From: Faecalibacterium prausnitzii | GTDB taxonomy: Bacteria; Bacillota; Clostridia; Oscillospirales; Ruminococcaceae | Length of the DNA: 64,000 nt | Assembly (NCBI RefSeq): GCF_003287495.1 | Contig: NZ_PRLE01000003.1 | Span: 62,001 to 126,000 of the forward strand | Direction: 5' to 3' | Part shown: in pieces, positions 46,399 to 56,459 of the stretch | How the letters are laid out: each line of letters begins with the position of its first letter | Numbering within the stretch: the first letter of the stretch is position 1 | The notes under the pieces: model-generated | The model's database searches: none | What the model saw: the letters and a program-made list of their open reading frames with translations, nothing else | Told to the model about the DNA's origin: nothing | Position numbers and translations under genes: made by a program

Positions 46399-48162
46399 AT
46401 GGATATCCGCCAGCTGCACTATTTTCTGGTCCTGTGCGAAGAGATGAATTATACCCGCGCCGCCCAGCGGCTGTTTTTGTCGCGCCAGGCACTGCGGCAG
46501 TGCATCACCGCGCTGGAAGCCGAGCTGTGCGGCCCGCTGTTTGTCAGCGCCCACCACAAGCTCTCCCTCACCGACCGGGGCGTGAGCCTGCAGCGCCATG
46601 CCGCGCCGGTGGTGGAGCAGTTCCAGCAGATGCAGGCCGCCCTCCATGCGGAGATCCAGTCTGCCCAGCCCGTCCGCATCGGCATCAGCGTGTCCCTCGT
46701 GCCGGACTACCTGCCCGGGCTGGAAACACAGCTGGACAAATTCCGCCAGCAGTACCCCCACATTGCAATGCGGTTCCGCCTTTTGGCCAACGATACCGTG
46801 GCCGATGGCGTGGAGCAGGGAGAGCTGGACGCCGGTCTCGTGATGGACCTGGGCTGCGCCGCCAAGGTGCTGGCCCGCACCACCCTCCGGGCCGACCCCG
46901 CCTGCCTGCTGGTGCCCCGGGGGCACCCGTTCTGGGAGAAAGAGAGCGTTCCCCTCGCCGAGCTGCGGGGCCAGCGCGTGCTGCTGCCCAGCCTGCGGCA
47001 GGATCTGTTTGCCCCCCTGTGGGACAGCTGCGCCCGGGCAGGCTTTGCGCCGGACGCGGAGGTGGGCCCCAGCTTCTATCAGGCCTACTATTTAGTACAG
47101 GAGCAGCTCTGCACCTGCTTGACCCGGTACGAGCCGGGGGCCCGGCGGGAGCTGGACCGGGTGCGGGACGTCCTGCTGGAAGACCTGCCCCCACTCTGTG
47201 TCTCGCTGGTGCAGCGCCGGGACCACAGTTCCGCCTACATCGACCTGCTCCGCAGCTATCTGATGGAGGTGCTGGGCGGGGCCGCCAGCCTGCCGCCCCG
47301 CCGCGGACGCCCGGCCAAGCCGTTCTACAACTTCCCGGTGCTTTCCAGCACCGCCCCGGCCGCTGCCGCACCCGTGCACCCGGCACCCGGCACCCCCCTG
47401 CCTTTTGCGGGCGGACACAACTTCCGAGAGCTGGGCGGCTATGAGGCCGACGAGGGCAAGCATGTCAAATGGGGGCAGATCTACCGCGGCATCACCACGG
47501 CCTGCCTGACCAGCGCGGCGGACCGCAAGCTGCTGGACAGCCTGGGCCTCCGCCTCATCCTTGACCTGCGCAGCGGCACCGAAGCCGCCGCGGCCCCGGA
47601 CTATGTGCCGGACGGTGCCCGGCTGGTGCAGATCTGCGGCCTCTGCCTCGAAGACGGCAAAGAAGTGGATTTCTCCCCGGAAGACCGCTTCACCCTGCTG
47701 AAAGGGATGCCCGACGAGGGCAACCGGATGGCCCGGGCCATGTATGAGCGGATGCTCCACGGCAACAAGGCCTACAAAGAGCTGTTCCGGGCGCTGGAAG
47801 CCGGCGAAACGCCGGTGCTGTTCCACTGCTCCGGCGGCAAGGACCGCACGGGCGTGGCCGCCATGCTCATCCTGCTGGCCCTCGGCGCTTCCGATGAGAC
47901 CATCTGCGCCGATTTCGTCCAGTCCAACACCTGCCGCAAGGAAGAGATCGAGGCCCTGTGGGCCGAGCACGCCGAGGAGATCGCCGCCCGACCGGAGCAG
48001 AAATACTTCTACCTGGGCATCTCGGGCGTCCACCCGGACGACGGGCCGTTCGTCTTACAGACCATCCGGGAGCAGTACGGCACCACCGACGCTTACCTGG
48101 AAGCCGAGTACGGCCTGACCCCCGCCCGCCTCATGCGGCTGCGCCGGATGTATCTGGAGTAA
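46399..48162 (+). CDS. LysR-type regulator fused to a tyrosine-phosphatase domain
   Basis: This is one 587-residue open frame. Residues 1-60 are a LysR winged helix (MDIRQLHYFLVLCEEMNYTR, SRQALRQCITALE). Residues 90-290 are a LysR effector-binding fold (RIGISVSLVPDYLP, GELDAGLVMDLGC). A Pro/Ala/Arg-rich linker spans about 292-330. Residues 335-587 are a Y_phosphatase3/PtpB-like domain: NFRELGGYEA, WGQIYRGI, LILDLRSGTE and the active-site loop HCSGGKDRTG with C477 and R483 intact. SD is CAGGAGG. It is divergent from the opp operon it may control. The phosphatase substrate is unknown; a phosphopeptide, phosphoprotein or phosphoinositide-like ligand is speculation. Confidence 0.92.
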   Translation: MDIRQLHYFLVLCEEMNYTRAAQRLFLSRQALRQCITALEAELCGPLFVSAHHKLSLTDRGVSLQRHAAPVVEQFQQMQAALHAEIQSAQPVRIGISVSLVPDYLPGLETQLDKFRQQYPHIAMRFRLLANDTVADGVEQGELDAGLVMDLGCAAKVLARTTLRADPACLLVPRGHPFWEKESVPLAELRGQRVLLPSLRQDLFAPLWDSCARAGFAPDAEVGPSFYQAYYLVQEQLCTCLTRYEPGARRELDRVRDVLLEDLPPLCVSLVQRRDHSSAYIDLLRSYLMEVLGGAASLPPRRGRPAKPFYNFPVLSSTAPAAAAPVHPAPGTPLPFAGGHNFRELGGYEADEGKHVKWGQIYRGITTACLTSAADRKLLDSLGLRLILDLRSGTEAAAAPDYVPDGARLVQICGLCLEDGKEVDFSPEDRFTLLKGMPDEGNRMARAMYERMLHGNKAYKELFRALEAGETPVLFHCSGGKDRTGVAAMLILLALGASDETICADFVQSNTCRKEEIEALWAEHAEEIAARPEQKYFYLGISGVHPDDGPFVLQTIREQYGTTDAYLEAEYGLTPARLMRLRRMYLE

Positions 48163-48203
48163 AAATTTTTTCAAAATAATTCGCCTTCAAACAAGCTTCT
48201 CCC

Positions 48204-48232
48204 TTGACAATGTCCGGAATCTCTCGTAATAT
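48204..48232 (+). promoter_or_regulatory. Promoter of rny
   Basis: Perfect TTGACA (48204-48209), a 17-bp spacer and TAATAT (48227-48232). Confidence 0.8.
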
Positions 48233-48238
48233 AGATAG

Positions 48239-48487
48239 TAGTATGGAATCCTTGACGCTGCGTGCCGGGGCATTCCGCAACCAATATTTCAATGGGGCTT
48301 CATCTGCCCGTTTTTATAAGATAAACTTGTAAATCAAAAAGCTGCATCATTCCGCCCGCAGGGGGAGTTTTCTCCTCTGCGTATCGTTTTGTTGTCACTT
48401 TTCCGTTGAAAGCTGGATTTTTTCAAAAACCCACGCCCTGTTTCGCAGCGTCTCATTAAATTTGATTTTTTGAGGAGAGTGAACACG
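48239..48487 (+). promoter_or_regulatory. Long 5' leader of rny
   Basis: About 250 nt of leader precede the RNase Y start. It contains a GGAAT...ATTCC arm (48246-48276), an imperfect GCAG/CTGC stem with a TTTT loop (48357-48380) followed by a T-rich stretch, and no reading frame. No known RNA family is recognised. Autoregulation of an RNase by its own leader is a precedent-based guess. Confidence 0.45.
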
Positions 48488-50062
48488 ATGCCCACAATCG
48501 CAGTGATTGTGGTCGTAGTCGTGATCGCCGTTGTGGCAGGTGCCGCGGGTTATTTTATTGGTTATAACAACCGTAAAAAAACCGCTGAGGCTCAGATCGG
48601 CAGTGCCGAGGCCGAGGCTACCCGCCTGGTGAACGAAGCGATCAAGACCGCAGACCAGAAACGAAAAGAAGCCATCCTGGAAGCAAAAGACGAGGCATTC
48701 AAGCTGAAAGCCGAAGTGGACGCCCAGAAAGCCGAAGCCGACAAGGAGATCAAGCAGCGCCGCGCCGAGATCAGCCGCCAGGAAAACCGCGTGGACCAGA
48801 AAGAGACCGCCCTCGACCGCAAGACCGAGGCGCTGGAGCGCAAGGAAGAGGAACTGAAAAAGAAGCACGAGGAAGCCGACGCCCATCTGGCTGAGGTAGA
48901 CGCCCTGCGCGCCAAGGAGATGGAGCGGCTGGAAACGCTGGCCGGCCTGAGCCAGGAAGACGCCCGCGAGGTGCTGCTGCACAAGGTGGATGAGGAGCTC
49001 ACCCACGAAAAGGCTGTCCGTGTGGCCGCCTATGAGACCGACCTGAAAGAGAACTGCGAGAACATCGCCCGCAATCTGGTGGGCCAGGCCATCAGCCGCT
49101 GCGCTGCCGACCACTGCAGTGAGACCACGGTCAGCGTCGTTCCGCTGCCCAGCGATGAAATGAAAGGCCGCATCATCGGCCGCGAGGGCCGCAACATCCG
49201 CGCGCTGGAAACCGCCACGGGCGTGGACCTCATCATCGACGATACCCCGGAGGCCATCACCCTGTCCTCCTTTGACCAGACCCGCCGTGAGGTGGCCCGC
49301 ATGACGCTGGAGCGCCTGATCGGTGACGGCCGCATCCACCCCGCCCGCATTGAGGAGACGGTGGAGAAGTGCCGCCACGACCTGGAGCTGCAGATGAAGC
49401 GGGAGGGCGAGAAAGCCGTGATGGAGCTTGGCATCCACGGCCTGCACCCCGACCTCATCAAACTCATCGGCCGCCTGAAGTATCGCACCAGCTTTGGCCA
49501 GAACGCTCTGACCCACAGCATGGAGGTGGCCTGGCTGGCCGGTCTGCTGGCAGGCGAGATGGGCGTCAATGTCACGCTGGCACGCCGCGCCGGCCTGCTG
49601 CATGACATCGGCAAGGCGCTGGACCACGAGATCGAGGGCAGCCATGTCCAGATCGGTGTGGACATCTGCCGCAAGTATAAAGAGAACACCCAGATCATCC
49701 ACGCCATTGAGGCCCACCACGGCGACGTGGAGCCCAAGACCCCGCTGGCATTCATCATCCAGGCCTGCGACGCCATCAGCGCTGCCCGCCCGGGTGCCCG
49801 CCGTGAGAACGTGGAGAGCTATGTCAAGCGCCTGGAGAACCTGGAGGAGATCTCTTCCAGCTTTGAGGGCGTTGAGCAGGCCTTTGCCGTGCAGGCAGGC
49901 CGTGAGGTCCGCATCATGGTCAAGCCCGACGTCATCAGCGACGATCAGGTCATCCTGCTGGCCCGCTCCATTGCCAAGAAGATCGAGGACACGCTGGATT
50001 ACCCCGGCCAGATCAAGGTCAACGTCATCCGCGAGAGCCGTGCCGTCGAATACGCAAAGTAA
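48488..50062 (+). CDS. rny: Ribonuclease Y
   Basis: This 524-residue membrane-bound endoribonuclease initiates mRNA decay in Firmicutes. Residues 2-24 are the membrane anchor, followed by a charged coiled coil to about 190. A KH domain ([16 protein letters not shown]) is next, then the HD domain with [29 protein letters not shown] and EAHHGDVEP. The C-terminal region ends [12 protein letters not shown] at 48488 follows GAGGAGAG. Confidence 0.98.
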   Translation: MPTIAVIVVVVVIAVVAGAAGYFIGYNNRKKTAEAQIGSAEAEATRLVNEAIKTADQKRKEAILEAKDEAFKLKAEVDAQKAEADKEIKQRRAEISRQENRVDQKETALDRKTEALERKEEELKKKHEEADAHLAEVDALRAKEMERLETLAGLSQEDAREVLLHKVDEELTHEKAVRVAAYETDLKENCENIARNLVGQAISRCAADHCSETTVSVVPLPSDEMKGRIIGREGRNIRALETATGVDLIIDDTPEAITLSSFDQTRREVARMTLERLIGDGRIHPARIEETVEKCRHDLELQMKREGEKAVMELGIHGLHPDLIKLIGRLKYRTSFGQNALTHSMEVAWLAGLLAGEMGVNVTLARRAGLLHDIGKALDHEIEGSHVQIGVDICRKYKENTQIIHAIEAHHGDVEPKTPLAFIIQACDAISAARPGARRENVESYVKRLENLEEISSSFEGVEQAFAVQAGREVRIMVKPDVISDDQVILLARSIAKKIEDTLDYPGQIKVNVIRESRAVEYAK

Positions 50063-50076
50063 AATCTCATCGTTTC

Positions 50077-50106
50077 AGAGCCGCTGCATTTGCAGCGGCT
50101 CTTTTT
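50077..50106 (+). terminator. Terminator of rny
   Basis: A 12-bp perfect stem (50077-50088 with 50091-50102), with a two-base gap between the arms, runs into TTTTT. Confidence 0.88.
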
Positions 50107-50201
50107 GTTTCCGGTGTAAAAACAGATGACGATTGTTCAAGTGACGAGAAAGAAAAATGAGCCGTTTTCTTTCAAAAACAAAGTAACCCGCAAGATTCGT
50201 C

Positions 50202-50265
50202 CTTGCACAAAATACAAGTATTACTCATTTCATGCAAGTTGTCCTTGTATTGGATACAGTGCAAG
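50202..50265. repeat. Long interrupted inverted repeat upstream of opp operon 2
   Basis: CTTGCAC...ATACAAG (50202-50218) is mirrored by CTTGTAT...GTGCAAG (50244-50265) in an AT-rich stretch. It may be a regulator-binding region for the opp2 promoter 100 bp on. The rest of 50107-50360 shows nothing I can name. Confidence 0.4.
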
Positions 50266-50360
50266 AGCAAAACTATACAAAAATTAGCAAGTAGATTTTT
50301 TGCATCATTGGGCATTTCACAGAAATCACCCACTTTCCCGTCAAAACAGCGAAAAACCAC

Positions 50361-50389
50361 TTTTCTTTTTGTGCAACGGGGAGTATAAT
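50361..50389 (+). promoter_or_regulatory. Probable promoter of opp operon 2
   Basis: TTTTCT (50361-50366), a 17-bp spacer and perfect TATAAT (50384-50389). The -35 box is weak, so activation by a regulator is possible. Confidence 0.6.
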
Positions 50390-50398
50390 GCAGCCATA

Positions 50399-50452
50399 GC
50401 ACAAAGGTGTGTGAAGCTCCAGAGGGGGAGCAGACCGCCCTGTGCATTTTTT
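50399..50452 (+). terminator. Terminator-like leader hairpin before oppA of operon 2
   Basis: Outer GCACA/TGTGC arms (50399-50403 with 50441-50445) enclose a GCTCC/GGAGC hairpin and are followed by ATTTTTT. It lies in the leader, so attenuation is possible. Confidence 0.45.
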
Positions 50453-50504
50453 AGAAGATATCGCTTTATAGCTTTAAAGCGGTGAAGAGAGGGGAAAAGA
50501 TATT

Positions 50505-52214
50505 ATGAGATTCGATCGTCGTATTTCGCGCCGCAGCTTCCTGGCTGCTGCAGGTGTCTCCGCTGCTGCTCTGGCCCTGACGGCCTGCGGCGGTTCTTCC
50601 AGCTCCACGGCTGCTGCTTCTACCGCAGCTTCCGGTGCAAGTTCCGCAGCTGCTGGCACGGCTGCCGGCGGCACCCTGAACGTCATGCTGGAGACCGAGG
50701 TCCAGTCTCTGGACCCGCAGGTCGCAACCGACGGCACCTCCTTTGAGGTCATCGCCGATTACACCGACGGCCTGATGCAGATGGATACAGACGGTTCTGC
50801 CGTGCCCGCCATTGCAGAGACCTATGACATCAGCGAGGACGGCAAGACCTACACGTTCCACCTGCGCGATGCAAAGTGGTCCAACGGCGATGCCGTGACG
50901 GCTGCGGACTTCGTGTTCGGCTGGCAGCGCGCCGTCGATCCCGCCACCGCTTCCGAGTACTCTTACATGCTGTCCGACATTGGTCAGGTGGTCAACGCCG
51001 CTGAGATCATTGCCGGCGAGAAGCCCGTTACCGACCTGGGCGTGACCGCTGTGGATGACAAGACCCTGGAGGTCCAGCTGAATGTTCCTGTCAGCTACTT
51101 CCTGAGCCTGATGTACTTCCCCACGTTCTACCCCGTCAACGAGGCATTCTATAACACCTGCGCCGACACCTTTGGCACCAGCCCCGACACCGTGCTGTCC
51201 AACGGCGCATTCATCCTGACCGATTACCAGCCCGCTGCTACCGCATTTGAGCTGGCCAAGAACCCCGATTACTACGACGCTGACTCCATTTCTCTGGATG
51301 GTCTGGCTTACCAGGTCATTAAGGACAGCCAGCAGGCCCTGATGAGCTACCAGACCGGTGCTCTGGACATGACCCTGCTGAACGGCGAGCAGGTCGATCA
51401 GGTCAAGGATGACCCCGAGTTCACCAGCGTGGGTGCCGGCTACCTGTGGTACATCAGCCCCAACGTGGACGGTGTGCCGGATCTGGCCAACCTGAACCTG
51501 CGCAAGGCCATGACCTTTGCACTGGACCGCGACGCCATTACCGGCGACGTGCTGAAAGATGGTTCCACCCCTGCTTACACCGCTGTGCCTGCACAGTTTG
51601 CAACCGGCCCCGACGGCAGCGATTTCAGCGCCGATCAGACCAAGTTTGCAGATTCCTGCGCATACGATCCGGACAAGGCCAAGGAATTCTATGAGGCTGC
51701 CAAGGCCGAACTGGGCAAGGATTCGTTCACCTTTGATCTGGTCGTTGATGCCGACGATGCTCCCCAGAAAGTGGCACAGGTCGTCAAGGAGCAGCTGGAG
51801 ACCACGCTGGAGGGCCTGACCGTCAACCTGACCGTGGAGCCCAAGAAGCAGCGTGTGCAGGATCTGCAGGACGGCAACTTCCAGCTGGGCCTGACCCGCT
51901 GGGGCCCCGACTACGCTGACCCGATGACCTATCTGGGCATGTGGGTCACCGGCAACTCCAACAACTACGGTCTGTGGAGCAACGCCGACTACGATGCCAT
52001 CATCGCCGAGTGCACCACCGGTGACCTGTGCACCGACCCCGAGGGCCGCTGGGCTGCCATGTACGACGCAGAAGCCATCGTGCTGGATCAGGTCGTCATC
52101 TTCCCGCTGTACGGCCAGTGCAACGCCGAGATGATCTCCTCCGCCGTCAAGGGTGTGGAGCATCACCCCTGCGCTCTGAACCGCGTGTACAAGCGTACCA
52201 CCAAGAGCGTCTAA
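50505..52214 (+). CDS. oppA: Oligopeptide-binding lipoprotein (OppA-like, SBP_bac_5), operon 2
   Basis: This 569-residue protein starts MRFDRRISRRSFLAAAGVSA, with a twin arginine at 9-10 and lipobox LTAC with C28. A Ser/Thr/Ala linker follows. The binding domain has TYTFHLRDAKWSNGDAVTAADFVFGW (shown across 20-residue limits as TYTFHLRDAKW, then SNGDAVTAADF) and LTRWGPDYADPMTYL, close to known OppA. It is shorter than its operon-1 paralogue and more typical. It is separated from oppB by a strong intercistronic hairpin. Confidence 0.93.
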   Translation: MRFDRRISRRSFLAAAGVSAAALALTACGGSSSSTAAASTAASGASSAAAGTAAGGTLNVMLETEVQSLDPQVATDGTSFEVIADYTDGLMQMDTDGSAVPAIAETYDISEDGKTYTFHLRDAKWSNGDAVTAADFVFGWQRAVDPATASEYSYMLSDIGQVVNAAEIIAGEKPVTDLGVTAVDDKTLEVQLNVPVSYFLSLMYFPTFYPVNEAFYNTCADTFGTSPDTVLSNGAFILTDYQPAATAFELAKNPDYYDADSISLDGLAYQVIKDSQQALMSYQTGALDMTLLNGEQVDQVKDDPEFTSVGAGYLWYISPNVDGVPDLANLNLRKAMTFALDRDAITGDVLKDGSTPAYTAVPAQFATGPDGSDFSADQTKFADSCAYDPDKAKEFYEAAKAELGKDSFTFDLVVDADDAPQKVAQVVKEQLETTLEGLTVNLTVEPKKQRVQDLQDGNFQLGLTRWGPDYADPMTYLGMWVTGNSNNYGLWSNADYDAIIAECTTGDLCTDPEGRWAAMYDAEAIVLDQVVIFPLYGQCNAEMISSAVKGVEHHPCALNRVYKRTTKSV

Positions 52215-52238
52215 TTGAACATCCATTGCTGAACAAGG

Positions 52239-52276
52239 CCGCACAGTGGCCCGCAAAAGCCACTGTGCGCCTTTTT
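52239..52276 (+). terminator. Intercistronic terminator between oppA and oppB, operon 2
   Basis: An 11-bp perfect stem (52240-52250 with 52259-52269) is followed by CTTTTTGG. It mirrors the arrangement in operon 1. Confidence 0.8.
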
Positions 52277-52345
52277 GGCATCGTACCTGTCCGCAGCTCG
52301 CGCACGGTTGACCGCAGCTGCAAAAGAAAAGGGGGTTCACCCGTC

Positions 52346-53281
52346 GTGAAAAAATATACGCTCAAGCGGCTTCTGACCTCATTGTTCACGCTGCTGGCCA
52401 TCCTGCTGGTGCTGTTCATCCTCATGCAGCTGATGCCCGGCTCCCCGTTCAACGATGAAAAGCTGACCGCTGACATGCGGGCTGCGCTGTACGCCAAGTA
52501 TGGTCTGGATCAGCCCATCTACATCCAGTTCTTCCGCTATGTGGGCAACATGCTCCGGGGCGACCTGGGCGTGAGCTACAACATCTCCAAGAACACGCCC
52601 ATCTCCCAGCTGGTGCAGGCCCGCCTGCCCATCTCCATCCAGATCGGCGGCATGGCCGTCACGCTGGGCGCGCTGGTGGGCCTGGTGCTGGGCATCATCG
52701 CCGCCCTCAAGCGGGACACCATTTTTGATACCGTCGCCACCATCATCTCGGTCATCGGCGTTTCGGTGCCGTCCTACGTCTTTGCGCTGGCACTGAGCTA
52801 TACCTTCGGCTTCAAGCTCCGCTGGTTCCCCATGCTGTTCTCCGCAAAAGACATCTTTGGTTCCAGCGTGCTGCCCAGCGTGTCGCTCTCCATGTTCACC
52901 ATGGCGTCCATTGCCCGTTTTACCCGCAGTGAAATGATCGAGGTGCTGGATTCCGACTACATGCTGCTGGCCGAGAGCAAGGGCATCTCCGGCCCGGCGC
53001 TGATCTTCCGTCACGCGCTGCGCAACGCCCTCATCCCCATCATCACCGTGCTGGCTCCTCTGATCGTGGATCTGATGACCGGCTCTCTGGTGGTCGAGAA
53101 GATCTTCGCCATCCCCGGCGTGGGCAGCCTGCTGGTGACGGCCATCCAGTCCAACGATTACAACGTTGTCATTGGTCTGAGCTTTATCTACAGCGCCATG
53201 TACATTGGCATCATGCTGGTCGTTGACCTGCTGTACGGCATCATTGACCCGCGCATCCGTTTGGCAAAGGGGGACGACTGA
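52346..53281 (+). CDS. oppB: Oligopeptide ABC transporter permease (OppB), operon 2
   Basis: This 311-residue permease starts at GTG 52346 (MKKYTLKRLLTSLFTLLAIL) with AAAGGGGG upstream. YAKYGLDQPIYIQFF, the EAA loop RFTRSEMIEVLDSDYMLLAE and the end DPRIRLAKGDD are typical. An upstream in-frame extension from 52028 overlaps oppA and was rejected. Confidence 0.92.
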   Translation: MKKYTLKRLLTSLFTLLAILLVLFILMQLMPGSPFNDEKLTADMRAALYAKYGLDQPIYIQFFRYVGNMLRGDLGVSYNISKNTPISQLVQARLPISIQIGGMAVTLGALVGLVLGIIAALKRDTIFDTVATIISVIGVSVPSYVFALALSYTFGFKLRWFPMLFSAKDIFGSSVLPSVSLSMFTMASIARFTRSEMIEVLDSDYMLLAESKGISGPALIFRHALRNALIPIITVLAPLIVDLMTGSLVVEKIFAIPGVGSLLVTAIQSNDYNVVIGLSFIYSAMYIGIMLVVDLLYGIIDPRIRLAKGDD

Positions 53282-53282
53282 T

Positions 53283-54386
53283 ATGGCAGAAAAAGCGATC
53301 CGGCTGGGCGGCGAATCCACCGCCGCCGCCATCACCCAGACCGTGGATGGTCTGTACCCCGAGCACAAGTTCAACGAGGCGGATTTCACCCTCAAGCACA
53401 ACGACGATGAGATCGCCGTGGACTCCAACTTTGCAGCCCAGAGCTTCTGGAAAGATGCCCGCATCCGCTTCTTCCGCAAGAAGAGCGCCGTGCTGGGCCT
53501 CATCCTCATCGTGTTCATCGTGCTGCTGGCCATCTTTGGCCCGGGCATGAACAGCTACACCTACTCCGGCCAGGAGCTGAGCCAGAAAAACTTTGCCCCC
53601 CGTGTGCCGGGCATCGAGAGCTTCGGCATTCTGGACGGCAGCGAGAAGATGAGCACCACCACCGGCACCAAGATCGTCAACAATTACGTCGAAAAAGGCA
53701 AGGACGATGTGTACTACTGGTTCGGCAGCGACCTGTATGGCCGTGACATCTGGACCCGCACCTGGGAGGGTGCCCGCGTCTCCCTCATCATCGCCGTGGC
53801 TGCCGCCATCATCGACATGGTCATTGGCATGAGTTACGGCCTGATCTCAGGCTACTTTGGCGGAAAAGTGGATCTGCTGATGCAGCGCTTCCTCGAAGTG
53901 GCCAACGGCATCCCCCGTCTGGTCATCGTGACCCTGCTGCTGCTGATCTTGCAGCCCGGCATGATCACCATTATCTTTGCCCTGATGCTGACCGAGTGGG
54001 TGGGCATGAGCCGCATTGCCCGTGCCGAGATGCTCAAACTGAAAGATCAGGAGTTCGTGCTGGCGTCCCGCACGCTGGGTGCGGGCAGCTTCTTCATCAT
54101 CTTTAAGGAAGTCCTGCCCAACATCATCGGACCCATCATCACCCAGGTCATGTTCAGCATCCCCACCGCTATTTTTACCGAGGCTTTCCTTTCGTTCGTG
54201 GGTCTGGGCATCCCGGTGCCCCAGTGCTCGCTGGGTTCGCTCATCAGTGAGCTGTACAACAGCTTTACCACCCACCCCTACCAGATCATCCCGCCCATCG
54301 TGGTCATGAGCCTGCTGATGCTCAGTTTCAACCTGGTGGCCGATGGTCTGCGCGAGGCACTGGACCCCAAGATGAAGAGCATGTAA
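53283..54386 (+). CDS. oppC: Oligopeptide ABC transporter permease (OppC), operon 2
   Basis: This 367-residue permease is longer than its operon-1 counterpart, with an N-terminal cytoplasmic extension of about 60 residues and a larger extracytoplasmic loop (about 95-145). GSDLYGRDIWTRTW and the EAA loop ARAEMLKLKDQEFVLASRTL are canonical. It starts 1 bp after the oppB stop. Confidence 0.93.
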   Translation: MAEKAIRLGGESTAAAITQTVDGLYPEHKFNEADFTLKHNDDEIAVDSNFAAQSFWKDARIRFFRKKSAVLGLILIVFIVLLAIFGPGMNSYTYSGQELSQKNFAPRVPGIESFGILDGSEKMSTTTGTKIVNNYVEKGKDDVYYWFGSDLYGRDIWTRTWEGARVSLIIAVAAAIIDMVIGMSYGLISGYFGGKVDLLMQRFLEVANGIPRLVIVTLLLLILQPGMITIIFALMLTEWVGMSRIARAEMLKLKDQEFVLASRTLGAGSFFIIFKEVLPNIIGPIITQVMFSIPTAIFTEAFLSFVGLGIPVPQCSLGSLISELYNSFTTHPYQIIPPIVVMSLLMLSFNLVADGLREALDPKMKSM

Positions 54387-54399
54387 GGAGGAACACACC

Positions 54400-55497
54400 A
54401 TGCCTGAAAACAAAAAAGAACAGGTGCTGTCGGTGCGTGACCTCGACATCACCTTTAAGACCACCGCAGGCAAGGTCCACGCCATCCGCGGCGTGAACAT
54501 CGACCTGTACAAGGGCGAGACGGTGGCTCTGGTCGGCGAGTCCGGCTCGGGCAAGTCCGTCACCATGAAAGCCGCCATGGGCATCCTGGCCCAGAACGCC
54601 ATCGTCAACAGCGGCTCCATCCAGTTCAGCTACCACCACGCCGACGGCTCCCCCGAGACCGTGGACCTGCTGCAGAAAGACAAAAAGTGGATCCGCCGCC
54701 ACATCAACGGCAAGCGGATCGCCATGGTGTTCCAGGACCCCATGACCAGCCTGGACCCCACCATGCAGATCGGCAAGCAGATCATGGAGGGAATGCTCTG
54801 GCACTTCAAAATGCCCAAGGATCAGGCCTACAAAAAGGCTGTGGAGCTGCTGGAAGAGGTGGGCATCACCGATGCGGAAAAGCGGATGAAGAACTACCCC
54901 CATCAGCTGTCCGGCGGTATGCGGCAGCGCGTGGTCATCGCCATCGCGCTGGCCTGCGACCCCGACCTGCTCATCTGCGATGAGCCCACCACCGCTCTGG
55001 ACGTGACCATTCAGGCCAAAATCCTGGAGCTGATCCGCTCCATCCAGAAAGAGCGCGGCATCTCGGTCATCTACATCACCCACGACCTGGGCGTTGTGGC
55101 CAAAGTCGCCGATTATGTGGACGTCATGTACGCCGGCAAGATCGTGGAGACGGGCACTATCGACGAGATCTTCTACGAGCCCCGCCACCCCTACACCTGG
55201 GGCCTGCTGTCCGCCATGCCCGATCTGGACACCGCCGACGACCGCCTGTACACCATCCCCGGCTCGCCGCCCAACCTGCTGCATGAGAAGCCGGGCGACG
55301 CCTTTGCCCCTCGCAACCATTTTGCGCTGAACATTGATGACGAGGTAGACCCGCCCATGTTCAAGATCACCGATACCCACTATGCGGCCACCTGGCTGCT
55401 GGACCCCCGCGCTCCCAAGGTGGATATGCCGCCGGAGCTGGCCCAGCGCATTGCCCGCATGAAAGCGGAAGCAAAAAAGATCGAGGAGGCGGAGTAA
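54400..55497 (+). CDS. oppD: Oligopeptide ABC transporter ATPase (OppD), operon 2
   Basis: This 365-residue ATPase has Walker [13 protein letters not shown], signature [13 protein letters not shown] and Walker [14 protein letters not shown]. It lacks the C-terminal Cys cluster present in operon-1 OppD; the tail ends in an acidic and basic helix. The ribosome site AAGGAGG is strong. Confidence 0.93.
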   Translation: MPENKKEQVLSVRDLDITFKTTAGKVHAIRGVNIDLYKGETVALVGESGSGKSVTMKAAMGILAQNAIVNSGSIQFSYHHADGSPETVDLLQKDKKWIRRHINGKRIAMVFQDPMTSLDPTMQIGKQIMEGMLWHFKMPKDQAYKKAVELLEEVGITDAEKRMKNYPHQLSGGMRQRVVIAIALACDPDLLICDEPTTALDVTIQAKILELIRSIQKERGISVIYITHDLGVVAKVADYVDVMYAGKIVETGTIDEIFYEPRHPYTWGLLSAMPDLDTADDRLYTIPGSPPNLLHEKPGDAFAPRNHFALNIDDEVDPPMFKITDTHYAATWLLDPRAPKVDMPPELAQRIARMKAEAKKIEEAE

Positions 55498-55498
55498 C

Positions 55499-56431
55499 AT
55501 GGCAGCTCAAAGTGCTACCCCTCTGCTGAAAGTCGAGGGCTTGAAGCAATATTTCAAGGTAAACAAAAACTTTACCATCAAGGCTGTGGACGATGTCAGC
55601 TTTGAAATTTATCCCGGTGAAACGTACGGTCTGGTGGGCGAGTCCGGCTCGGGCAAGTCCACCATCGGCCGCAGCATCATCCGGCTGTACGACCCCACCG
55701 CAGGCAAGATCACCTTTGACGGGCAGGATATCAGCGGCAGGCTGAACCACAGCCAGAACAGCACCCTGCGCACCCAGATGCAGATGATCTTCCAGGACCC
55801 CATGGCCTCCCTGAACCCCCGCAAAAAGGTGGAGGACATCATCGGCGAGGGACTGGACATCCACCACATGTATCAGAATCAGGAGGAGCGCCGCGCCAAG
55901 GTCGAGGCCATTCTGGCCAAGGTCGGTCTGGCTCCGGAGCACGCCGAGCGCTACCCCCATCAGTTCTCGGGCGGCCAGCGCCAGCGTGTGGGCATCGCCC
56001 GTGCCCTCATCATGAACCCCAAGCTCATCATTGCCGATGAGTGCATCTCGGCACTGGACGTGTCCATCCAGGCCCAGGTGGTCAACCTGATGAAAGACAT
56101 CCAGCAGGAGACCGGCACGGCCTACCTGTTCATTGCCCACGACCTGTCCATGGTCAAGTACATCTCGGACCGCATCGGTGTGCTCCATCTGGGCCACCTG
56201 CTGGAGACGGGCACCACGGAAGAGATTTTTGAAAATCCCATCCACCCCTACACCCGCAGCCTGCTGTCCGCCATCCCGCTGCCCAACCCCGTGGTCGAGA
56301 AGCGCCGCGTGGCAGAGACGTACGACTACGCCACTTCCGGCATCGACTACACCCAGGGCACCAACCACCACGTCAGCGGCAGCCACTACGTCAAGTGCAC
56401 CGACGACGAGTTCCGCAAGTGGACGAAGTAA
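55499..56431 (+). CDS. oppF: Oligopeptide ABC transporter ATPase (OppF), operon 2
   Basis: This 310-residue ATPase has Walker [13 protein letters not shown], signature [16 protein letters not shown] and Walker [14 protein letters not shown], where the usual DEP is DEC. The oligopeptide C-terminal domain is short and without Cys cluster. It begins 1 bp after the oppD stop. Confidence 0.93.
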   Translation: MAAQSATPLLKVEGLKQYFKVNKNFTIKAVDDVSFEIYPGETYGLVGESGSGKSTIGRSIIRLYDPTAGKITFDGQDISGRLNHSQNSTLRTQMQMIFQDPMASLNPRKKVEDIIGEGLDIHHMYQNQEERRAKVEAILAKVGLAPEHAERYPHQFSGGQRQRVGIARALIMNPKLIIADECISALDVSIQAQVVNLMKDIQQETGTAYLFIAHDLSMVKYISDRIGVLHLGHLLETGTTEEIFENPIHPYTRSLLSAIPLPNPVVEKRRVAETYDYATSGIDYTQGTNHHVSGSHYVKCTDDEFRKWTK

Positions 56432-56459
56432 CCGTCCCGCAAAAGTTTACCGAACCTCT

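Noticed and set aside
46399-48162. Sequencing or assembly error joining separate lysR and phosphatase genes
   Set aside because: The linker is in frame, with codon use like both domains, and there is no second ribosome site or start at the phosphatase edge; still listed as a check in the findings.
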